Assembly (NCBI GenBank): GCA_026874595.1
Contig: CM049310.1
Location: 44,607,058 to 44,671,057 of the forward strand
DNA length: 64,000 nt
Source: Sipunculus nudus
Taxonomy: Eukaryota > Annelida > Sipuncula > Golfingiida > Sipunculidae
Direction: 5' to 3'
The notes beneath the pieces are model-generated. The model was not told where the DNA came from, made no database searches, and worked only from the letters and a program-made list of their open reading frames with translations. Of the stretch, positions 12,923-23,000 are shown in pieces. Made by a program: the position numbers and the translations under genes. How positions within the stretch are numbered: the first letter of the stretch is position 1; every line of letters begins with the position of its first letter.

Positions 12923-13086
12923 TTTTGTTACAAAGGCAAATTGTTGAGGGGAAAAATCCTGGGCTGATCCCGGTTTTGAACCCAGGTCAGTAGTGCACAA
13001 GTCCGGCGAACCAACCGCTTTGCTAGAAAAGCAAGCTTCACTAGAAAGACAGTTCAGTCCGCTTTTATGTGCACCCCGTAACAAAG
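12923..13086 (-). mobile_element. tRNA-derived short repeat with inverted ends, copy 2
   Basis: About 80-85% alike to the copy at 12663. Ends TTTGTTAC and GTAACAAA are perfect inverses. GTCACA flanks it on both sides (12917-12922 and 13086-13091), a possible 6-bp target duplication. On the minus strand the B-box-like word is GGTTCAAAACC. Its right edge meets the pogo transposase relic, so it may have inserted into or beside that gene. Confidence 0.55.
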
Positions 13087-13574
13087 TCACAAACAAATGA
13101 TCTGACTTTCTTTTCAGGCCCACTGCATGCAGCATGCATCAATTTTTTGCACTGCTGACACTGGACCCATTCATCGGCAGATTTCAAATATTGTTCCATG
13201 CAAAATGGACACTGTGGATTTTCATCTCTCTGGGTGTCGCTCCTTTTATCCATCACAATAGGCGATGAATCATTCAGCACTTTTTTTTTTGCCTATTTTT
13301 GCTGAGTTGTATTACCATCAATGTTGCTCCTTTTTTTGGAATTTTTCGACAGTAGTCACCGTTTTTACATTTTCTGCACTCATAAGAGCACTTAACGACC
13401 CTTTACCTTTCTTTGCCAATATTCTTGTTGGCATATTGTGAACCCAGTTTCGTCCACATTATTTATCTGTGATTTTGGATACAAGCGGTTGTTGGTGTGT
13501 TCAAACACGTAATAAAAGATTTTGTCTTGTTTAATCCTATTTCTCTGTGTATAGATGTCTCTTCTGGTGAACAC
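13087..13574 (-). pseudogene. pogo/Tigger-type DDE transposase relic (C-terminal half)
   Basis: Two separate pieces in minus-strand order. The first (13574-13395) has NVDETGFTICQ, the first catalytic aspartate block of the DDE_1 superfamily found in pogo/Tigger and jerky-like proteins. The second (13280-13090) has CPFCMEQYLKSADEWVQCQQC followed by CKKLMHAAC, the Cys/His zinc-finger tail common at the end of pogo-like transposases of invertebrates. The middle of the catalytic domain (second D and third acidic residue) is missing, the coding frame changes between pieces, and the end is cut by the tRNA-derived repeat. A cut-and-paste DNA transposon remnant, inactive. Inverted terminal repeats were not found. 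Confidence 0.65.
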
Positions 13575-13825
13575 AGGGTCTATTCATTTTGTCGTGACAA
13601 AAACCCCTTCATCCAATCTATACCAACCATCCTGTTGCTGTTGTTGAATGGATGTTTAATTTTGTGTGTACTTTGGTATGTGCATGTGTTTATATATATA
13701 CATGTACGTTTGTGTGTATGCACATGCAAGTATGTGCATATATGTGTATAGGAACTTGTACTCCTGGTTGTTGTAGCTTGACAGCAATTTAGAGAGACTT
13801 TCTTTGCTGATTGGTGTAGGTAATT
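13575..13825. other. Low-complexity TG/TA-rich spacer
   Basis: Alternating purine-pyrimidine words (TATATATACATGTACG, GTGTGTATG) near 13690-13750. No gene. Confidence 0.5.
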
Positions 13826-15142
13826 GTATCCGCCAAAACAGAGTTTTGCGGATACTATGTTTTCAGCTGCACGCCGCCGCCCCGGCCGCGTAGGTGTCCG
13901 GAGAACTCCTCTGTAACCGCGGGGCAGAATTTTACGAAACCCGGGATTATGTTCGGGTCACAAATGTAGCCCTTGGAGAGCTTTATAACGTACACAAAAA
14001 ATGGTGGCGCCACCTGCAACCATGTTTGCACAGTGTCCATCTGTTCATCTGCCTTGGGTTAAAATCACTCATATCTCTGCAGTGACTACACTAATTCACC
14101 TGAAATTCGGCATGCATACACATCCTGGATAGCTTTTCTGATTTTATGACAGGTGGCGCCACCTACATTCACGTTTACACTGCAGACATCCAAGCTCATA
14201 TCTCGGGAACCGTTTGACCGATCAGGAAATTTTTTTTGCACAAATGTAGCCCTTGGAGAGCTTTATAACATACACAAAAAATGGTGGCGCCACCTGCAAC
14301 CATGTTTGCACAGTGTCCATCTGTTCGTCTGCCTTGGGTTAAAATCACTCATATCTCTGCAGTGACTTGACTAATTCACCTGAAATTCGGCATGCATATA
14401 CATCCTGGATAGCTTTTCTGATTTTATGACAGGTGGCGCCACCTACATTCACGTTTACGCTGCAGACATCCAAGCTCATATCTCGGGAACCGTTTGACTG
14501 ATTGGGCCAAAATTTTGCATGTGTAAAGATCTCACATAGCTCTTCATCATACGCAAAACTGGTGGCGCGACCTGCAGCCATTTTTGCACAGCTCCTGTCT
14601 GTTTGTCTGCCATGGGATAAAATCACTCATATCTCGGCAGTGGTTTGACATATCTGCCTAAAATTTTGCAGGTTTATACATCCCCGACAGCTCTCTTGAT
14701 TTTATGACAGGTGGCGCCACCTACATTCTAGTTTACGCAGCAGACATCCAAGCTCATATCTCGGGAACCGTTTGACCGATTGGGCCAAAGTTTTGCATGT
14801 GTATAGACCTCACATAGCTCTTTATCATACGCAAAACTGGTGGCGTCACCTGCAACCATTTTTGCACAGCATCCGTCTGTTTGTCTGCCACGGGCTAAAA
14901 TCACTCATATGTACATGTAGTGGTTTGACTTATCTGCCTTAATTTTGCACATTTATACAACTTGGACGGCTTCTGGATTTTGTGGTAGGGGGGGCAACCT
15001 ACATACACAATTTGGCTGCAGACATCCATGCTAATATGCAACACTCTATTTCCCCTTGCCACTCAATCCATGCCTCATTTCAACCGTTCCACTCTGATTT
15101 AGGCGGATACACGTAGTCGCTTGTCGACAACCCGTATTCTAG
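13826..15142 (+). mobile_element. Helitron-like non-autonomous repeat, copy 2 (CTAG end)
   Basis: Same family as 11127-12025. The left end GTATCCGC ... GCGGATAC forms a perfect 8-bp hairpin, and the right end repeats GGCGGATAC before GTAGTCGCTTGTCGACAAC and ATTCTAG. The body holds about four units of a ~280-bp internal repeat, marked by recurring CTCATATCTCGGGAACCGTT and GGTGGCGCCACC words (near 14005, 14153, 14284, 14432, 14709). Copy number of the internal unit therefore differs between the two elements. Its right end abuts a DIRS Gag fragment. Confidence 0.65.
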
Positions 15143-16650
15143 ATTCTCACCTTCTTTGTTGTAGTGCGGCTTGTTTCTGGGGAGGGTGGATGGGTTGTGT
15201 GGTGTCACTGTGGGAGTTTGAAAGTTGGCAATGGATCTTTGGGTGCTTTGCAAAGACACCTGTTGACCTGCATCCAAAGCAATAATGCCTGTATTTGCAG
15301 CTGTCTGAATTGGGGCAATGCCCATATTTGTGGAAACGAGTGCAGAAGTCTTTTGGCACTGGGTATTTGGAAGGGGAGGTGTTTGATTTCCGACTTCCTG
15401 AATTGTGCTGTGCACGAAAGGGCTGTGCACAATCCAGGATGCCTTTGTTTTTTGCTTCAGCCATTAAATTGTCTAAGGGGAAACCTAATGGAAAGGGGGG
15501 GTTTTGGCCCTATAATTATTATTTATTGCGTCTATAAGCCATATAATTATTAGTTATTGCGTCTATAAGCCACATCATAGTTAATCCAGCATTTTGAGGT
15601 CTTGTAAGAAAGAACAACTGACATGCATTGTGTTGGTGGCAGAGAAGACCTAATGCCTCATCCAGATAAGTAGAAGCCCTAATGTATGAGTATTTGATGA
15701 AGGTTGCTACCCATGCTTGCAAAGTATGTATCTTTTGACATTTTTTCTTTTGCTTGGAATTTGGTAGGGTGTTTGAAGAGAGGGAGAAAGTAAGATCGTT
15801 GTTTGTCCTCTGAACTGAAAGTGTCATCATGTAACAATTTCCCTAACTCGAAAAATTTACGGGCTAAGATATCGTCTTGAGGCCAGCAATAATGGAATTA
15901 TAGCGTGTGCAATCAGTAATGAATACCTGATTGTGCTCACCTACTATCATAATGTTCACTGTCTGGTTTGCGGTATATGTGTTGAAGTCTCTATTGTGGA
16001 TGTCAATTCGAGAGCTGGCATCAGGTCTGAATTGAAGACGGCTTGGTGGTGCTGCAGAAGCAGGAGCAGGGTTCTGGACTGTTGTATTGAAACATAATGG
16101 CAACTGGGTGCGTTTTGATTGTTCTGGTGTAGAGGGTATTGGATTGACAGGAGCAGTTCTTTGGGGTCCAGAGGATGGTACAGCAGGTGCCAGGTCCGTA
16201 TTCGTGCATGCGTTTGCAATAATTGAAAATTCAGTAGTGTTGCTAGCTGCTGTATTACGGGTTTCTCGAGCGTCTAGTGACTCATTAACAATCTGCCATA
16301 GCGCTTGCAGCATAGCTGGGGATAATTCTTGGTTATTCTGTTGCTGTGCTGGTGGTTGTGGTGCAGCACGTATACGTTTACATTTAGCAGCACCGGTGGC
16401 CAGTGGCGATGGTTCAGTGAGTTGAGCTTGTTGTTGGGAATCAGATCCAGCTTGGTGCGATTCCAGCGAAATGTGTGAAGTTGCTGCTGCCATCTGTACC
16501 ACTGTGGATCCACCTGGTAAGGCAGTTGGTTGTTTGTGCTTTTGACCCCGTGTGACAGCGGGGGAGGATTCATCAGGGCCACGGACAGGTCTGCGCGGCA
16601 TCTGTAACATGAAAGCGGACAGGGAGAGTGTCTGATCATGTGATACAATA
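15143..16650 (-). mobile_element. DIRS-type Gag fragment, copy 2
   Basis: Only the Gag part of a DIRS element is present. The N-terminal half (about 16600-15870, starting MPRRPVRG) is Gln/Ala/Pro/Thr-rich. The C-terminal half has EAKNKGILDCAQPFRA, matching EARSKGNLDRSQPFRA in the copy near 40.9 kb, followed by a Cys/His cluster with CTRFHKYGHC and CKYRHYCFGC, spaced like a CCCH zinc finger (C-x8-C-x5-C-x3-H). RT, RNase H and recombinase are absent here. Broken copy, truncated where the Helitron-like repeat begins. Confidence 0.75.
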
Positions 16651-16664
16651 GCAGGTTAGGCCTT

Positions 16665-16800
16665 TGCCCTAGTGAAATTGGCTTACTGAATTTTGATCTG
16701 GGCCGGTCAAGTTAACAATCCTGTAGTGGACTGATTTTAAACTGGACCAGCCCAGATCAGAATCCTAATCTACTCCTAGGCTGGCTTCAATTGCACTATA
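16665..16800. repeat. GATCTGGGCC-type tandem repeat, short block
   Basis: Words such as GATCTGGGCCGG, CAGTCCAC-like and CAGCCCAGATCAGAAT match the longer array at 29119-29505. Before the large gypsy element inserted, these two blocks lay about 460 bp apart. Confidence 0.6.
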
Positions 16801-17257
16801 TTTAACCAGCTGGCCTTTCATCAATTCAAAGAATTTGTAAAACGTAAGACTGTAAGTCAATAATAATTAATATTTAATGAATTTATTTCATATTCTATAT
16901 AAAATATAATTTGTTTGATCCTGTCATATTTATTTTGTAATTTCACCTCTTATGTAAAATGTCTAATATATTATTATAAGATAATCATGTTAAACATTGG
17001 TATTTTACAGCTAAAAACTACAAATATAGCTTGCAGAACATGGGCATTAATTCAACAAATTAAAACAAATTTTAATCAATAATAATCAATATATATGTTA
17101 CTCAATTTTAAGCTTGTGATCCAAGACCTGTAAATTCACAATTTTATTTGGTATGTTATTTATCATTTATGTGTTTTGTGCCCTTCAAAATAGTGTTTCT
17201 GGAATAAATGTTTACTGTATTATCTGATTTAAGATGATAAAAATCAAGCTAACCTAA
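16801..17257. other. Unassigned AT-rich sequence
   Basis: No gene or repeat recognised up to the target site CTAA of the large gypsy insertion at 17254-17257. Confidence 0.5.
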
Positions 17258-19905
17258 TGTAAGGAGTGGGGGGCTCCCCAAGGAAACCAAACACGTTTGC
17301 TGCTCTCTAGTATCTTTAATACTGTAGTTTAGTGTACATGACAGCTGGTCGAGAAGGAGGTTGCAAAAGGTGGTTGACACCTGTACAAATAAAAGGACAG
17401 ATTTAGTCGGATGTCCATGAAACGCTATGCATAACATGCAACACAAATGCTGATAAAACAGCTATAGGCATAATGAAAGCCTATACGACTAAATATATAG
17501 TATCTCTGCGTTAAAACCATTAAACATACAAGAAAACAAATAATCATATACTGTACATAAATACAATCACTCAGTGACATATGCTAGTCCGAGCCCTATA
17601 TCCTTAGCTAAAGATATGATGCAGACACCATTATTGCTTCATGAACCGGTCAATAAGATCTCCAGATCTATATACCCACAGTGAACATACCGTGCGCCAG
17701 ATTCGCAATAGCCTACAACCACAGCACCATGTACATGAATGTAACAATATGTAAGGCTAACACTATTATCCTAAAGATGTAACCGAATAAGGTGTGATCA
17801 GCACCCAAATCTCTAGATAATATCGCAGATAAATCATGTTCGTTCCCGGTTGCAGCTAATACTACAATCCATGTTCACTAAATATATTCTCCGAACGTCC
17901 ATCTAAACGGTGTTATCACATTAATCTATAGCGATTGGAACTTCAAGGACAAACATATAAAATGTGAAACTCAGTAATCCTTGCGCTGGACACACACATA
18001 ATGCACAGGATAAACATAACCTGATGAAATGTAACACGACCTTCACATGGTATAAGAGAAATGTACAGATAAACATACAAAAGTATAGAAGAATCAAGGT
18101 CTCTGTCATGTGAGCATATAGCCGAGAGGTATGGTTGAATTATAAAAATACAATTATCAGTAATAAATCTACTCATTATTTAACCGAATGACTTATAACA
18201 CTAGAAGACAAATCCTGCCTAAGCAAATGCCATCAGTATCCCTTCAGTCATAAACCTAGCAGGTAATAGTTCAAGTCATATCAAGTGACCTTAGCAATGA
18301 CAATAATAAGTGTTCACACACTTTCATAATGCGAAACATTATGGGAACATCCACATCCGAAAATGCAGTAAACTTAGCCCAACGCAAACTGATTTGGTCA
18401 GCAGTACCTTCATATTATGCATAATGAAATACAAGTTATTCTCTCAATAATGGGCCAAGATACAATACTTACATACAACCAAAAAGTACTGGTATTGCCC
18501 AAATCAAGTAACAGCAGCAAATAAAACAGTTTTAGAAGCCAGCTCTGTCCTTAACAACTAATGCTCCCATAGCATACGCAGAATCATATCAGTAAATCCA
18601 CAAGATAGTTTAAACCACTATGGTTGACTGGAAATGAAAACATCTTCATGAATACTGTTCAGTTTACATATACCAGCACAGCATGGCATTACTTTACTTA
18701 GCCACTGGGCTTTTGCAATAATACTGCATCCTACTTTAACCCTCAAACTGATATTACATGGCATGATATCCGTCAGCCCTCCAATAAACTAAGTCTCACC
18801 ACTGACACTAGGGGGAGGCCACATGTCGGATGGATGACATGGGCAATATATACTCTGGTGAGCTCCTTGTCAATCAGTTATTTCCATCTCAATATCTCCA
18901 AACTATTATACACAGTGAAACATCTTCACCCAGAAGCAATATGATCATCTTCTGTCAACCAAGGAATCTGTTTACAGGGTAACTGTCCGATAGTGCCCTC
19001 CTGTTCCAGAATATTACCCCATGTGGGACTTCCCACTCAATATGATTTAAAACCTGAGACTCATCATCTACAGAGTATAAAATACCTATACATAATAATG
19101 CTATTCCAAATACAGTTCAGGAGTGCCGTAAATAAACGGTAATATCCTCACATAACCAAAAACCTTAGTCCAAATACCAGGATATACCACAAAAGACATG
19201 CAAGCAAATAAAAATACATAATGCATATGAATATCATGCGTACAAGTCTCATAAGCAAATATCTCCACTAGACTGTGGTAATTCTTCAACATGGTGTAGT
19301 CAAAATGTAGAGATAACATGACGAACCTGCATTACTAGCTCGTCCGCCATCACAATCGTTACACTGGGTTACACTAATCATCATATAAGTAAACAAGGGG
19401 TCTCCAATAAAATATTCTACAACATCGGACTCGTATTTAACATTAAACATTTCCAGCGGGGATGCTGGGCCTCAAGTACGTGTACACGCTGACGTAATCA
19501 CGTGACAAGGGCCTCCATGACAGTTAGAATGTAGAGAGCTCCGGCCATTACTTTAATCGCCAACTATACACAAAATACCTAATGACAACAAATAAGACCC
19601 TTACCTACGGCTCAAACATCAAAGCCACTTCACTCCGGTAACCGTCATAAGACTCCCAGACAACAAAAACGGCCCCAAAACTGGTCAAACTGTGAGAACT
19701 CAGCCAGCTGCCCCAACTGCGAAATACTGGCGGAACTAGTCTGACGAACAACCTCACCGCGCATGCCCGGGGCAAAAGCGCTACTCAGATTAATCTACCA
19801 AATCGTCGCTAGAGGGCAGCACCTCTCGGTGTCCCTGAATCATTTAACTAAACTTTGACTAGTTTATCAACCGCTGACTCTAATATAGGTTGATACATGG
19901 TCACA
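17258..19905 (-). repeat. LTR of the large gypsy element (downstream copy)
   Basis: 2,648 bp, TG...CA ended, shifted by exactly 9,209 bp from its partner at 26467-29114. Because the element reads leftward this is the 3' LTR. Only short chance frames, repeated identically in both LTRs, occur inside. Confidence 0.95.
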
Positions 19906-19907
19906 CA

Positions 19908-19920
19908 CGCCCCTCCTTTT
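19908..19920 (-). promoter_or_regulatory. Polypurine tract of the large gypsy element
   Basis: The minus strand reads AAAAGGAGGGGCG directly before the 3' LTR. This is where plus-strand DNA synthesis would be primed. Confidence 0.75.
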
Positions 19921-20076
19921 GCAAACTACACACTCCAACCTAAGTAGAAAGAGGCTATTGTAATACATGGTACTAAATCCTACCACAATAGTGTAAGAAA
20001 GCAGAGGAGTCTAACAACTTATACAAACACAGATATAGAATGTAGTGTTCACATGTAACAATAACGGAGAGTACAA

Positions 20077-23000
20077 TCAAAATTTACCAATGTCAATTAG
20101 TGTCTCTCCACCAAGAAGGAAACCTTTTGCACAATCAACACCGTGGCATGCTTTGCTCGTCTGGGTTGAAACTGCGGACTTGGGTAGATGATATGGATTG
20201 GAATGGTAACCAGCCGTAGTCCTGTCGGTTCTGCGCACCGGCAAAGTCTCTGGTTGTGTCTCACAGCACGGCCCATCAGGCGTAACATCTCCCTGGACTA
20301 CTGGTTGAGGTTCTACGACTGGCTCTGACAAGTCCAATGGGTTAGGCTGGCGCGTTTCCCATTGAGGTGGCTCCTCGGCTAACAAGAAGCCTGGAAATTC
20401 ATCGTCCACGTCCGGAGCTGGGTCATCCCCAACCTCATGCTGTTCCTCTGGCCATTCTGGAAGTAATACTGGTTGCTCCTCCCGCGGTGTGGGGCAGAGC
20501 GTCAACTGTCGGCGATTCACCCACATGTTCTCACCCGACCCAACAGCTGGCTCAATCTGATATATGTCATCTTTCTTTCTTATCACTTTGTAGACCGTGG
20601 ATCCGAAACTATCCTGGATCTTAACTCGGCCGGCCGGATACTGTCTCAGGTAAACTCTAGCACCAACTGACAATGGCACCTCAGTGGCCTTCTTATCAAA
20701 CTCTCGCTTTCGGTTTATCGCAGCGCGGTTCAACTTTTCCTGCACAAAGGCATACGATTCTTGGAGCTTCCTCTGATGGAGCTCAACCCAGTTGGTTGGA
20801 GTCATCTCCCTCTCTCCCTCTGGGTCCAGACAAATGCAAAGCCCCAAGTCAGATGGCAGCCTCGGATCTCGTCCGTAGAGCATATAGAATGGCGAATACC
20901 CCGTGGTGCTGTGCGGGGTCGCATTATAAGAAAACACTAGCTCTCCTAGGTATTCCGGCCACTTATTCTTTCGCTCGGGGGGAAGGGATCTCAGCAAATC
21001 ATGCATGGTACGGTTGAAACGTTCGGTCTGTCCGTTCCCCATGGGATGGTACCTTGTAGTGTGTGACCGCTTCACACCGTACCACTCGCACAACTGGTGA
21101 ACGATTTGGGCCTCAAACGAACGGCCCTGATCTGCGTGAATGCGACAGGGTGGACCAAACCGGTGAAACCATTCTCTTACTAGAACACGCGCAACTGTCG
21201 ACGCCTTCTGGTCTCTGGTCGGCACCGCCACCACCCATTTGGTGAACACATCCGTAAGTACCAAAACATTCTCTCGTCCGTCTGTAGCCCTTTCTAACAG
21301 GGTGAAATCAATACACACAACTTCTAGAGGCCTACTGGCTGATATGGATCCCAAAGGTGGGCGCACTTTCTGAAGCCTGGCCAGCTTGCATCTGTCACAA
21401 TTGTCGATATAACTCCGCACATCCGCTGCCATCCTTGGCCAATAATACTTTGATCTTAGCATTAACTCGGTGCGCTCTACTCCCTGGTGGCCATGTCTGT
21501 CGTGTAGACTTTTCAAAGCATCATCTCGCAGAGACTTTGGTAGCACAATTTGTCTCAGTTCTCCCAACAGTGGATCAATGACCTTTCGGTAGAGAACCCC
21601 CTTCATCTGGTTCATCCTCGGCCACTGACGAAACATCAACTGCTGTGCAGCAGTCTGGTATTTCCGAACACGTAAAGCGGGTTTCTCGCCCTTCTCCCAG
21701 TAATGTAAGAATTCCCCAATGTCTGGGTCGTCGGTTTGTAGTTTCCCAACTGCTTCAAGAGACAATGTCGGCAAGCTAGTTGCACTATTATCGCAATTGA
21801 CTTGTAACTTTGCTGTAGGAGATACTTGTTTGTCCTGGAGTGCAGCATGTATGCCTGGTGGGACTTCCGTAATAACCGATACCTGACAGAGTGTCTGGTG
21901 AATCTCCTCAGTGTCCCATGGCCTTCTATCCTGACGCGACAATGCATCGGCATTGATGTTCGCTTTGCCAGAGCGGTACACCATATCAAAATCAAACACG
22001 GCAAGCATTGATGCCCATCGTTGCTCCGTGGCAGTGAGTTTTGCCTGTTTCATCAAATAAGTCAGCGGATTACTGTCCGTCAATACGGTGAACTTTCCAT
22101 ACTGGAGGTAATCTCTAAACTGATCACAAACGGCCCACTTCAACGCAACGAATTCCAAGCGCTTGGAGCTGTACTGGCTAGGGTTTCTCTCTGTACCCCT
22201 AAGGCCCCTACTGGCATATGCGATGACTTTTTTAGTGCCTCCCTGCTCCTGGCTTAAAACTGCTCCTAGACCCTGCATAGACGCATCCGTCTCCAAGATA
22301 AAAGGTAGTCCGAAGTCGGGGTAACCTAGGAGTGGAGTCTCAGTCAGTACCCTCCTTAACTGTTCAAACGCTGCCTGGTGTTCCGGTAGCCACAGACCTG
22401 AGAGGTCTACTCGCTTAGACTTGCGCGATTTCTGGTTTCGCATTGCAACACCTGTCAATCTATGTAAGGGAGCCGCGATCTTAGCAAACTGGGGCACAAA
22501 ACGTCTGTAATACGACGCAAATCCCAAAAATCTACGTAACTCGCGCAGGTTCAGCGGTATTGGCCAGTCTGCCACAGCTCTGATCTTATCAGGGTCCGTA
22601 GAGATACCGTCGCCTGAGATCCGGTGCCCCAGGAATTTAACCTCTTTGCAAAAGAGTTCACATTTCTCCGCCTTGAGTTTCAGTCCATGGGTTCTAAGTT
22701 TCCGGAGGACAACCTCGAGACGTTCCAAACTTTCACCGATTGTCTCTCCATAGACAATAATGTCATCCAGATACACTAACAGAATCATGAAGACATCTTC
22801 CCTGAAGACCTGTGACATAAGTCGTTGCCACGTAGCCGGACTATTGGCAAGACCGAAAGGCATCCTGCTGTATTCAAAAAGGCCGAACGGCGTAGTAAAA
22901 GCTGTTTTTCTGCAATCCTCAGGAACCACCTCCACCTGGTGGTAGGCGGAAGCCAAGTCGAGAGTGGTAAAGTATTTTGCCCCCCGTAGAGCCTCTAGAC

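Noticed and set aside
12700-13060. Functional tRNA genes
   Set aside because: Box motifs are present but no cloverleaf with a proper acceptor stem and anticodon arm can be drawn.
17921-18176. Small open frames of 60-77 codons inside the LTR
   Set aside because: They repeat identically in the other LTR (27130-27385), show no family similarity and are AT-rich chance frames.
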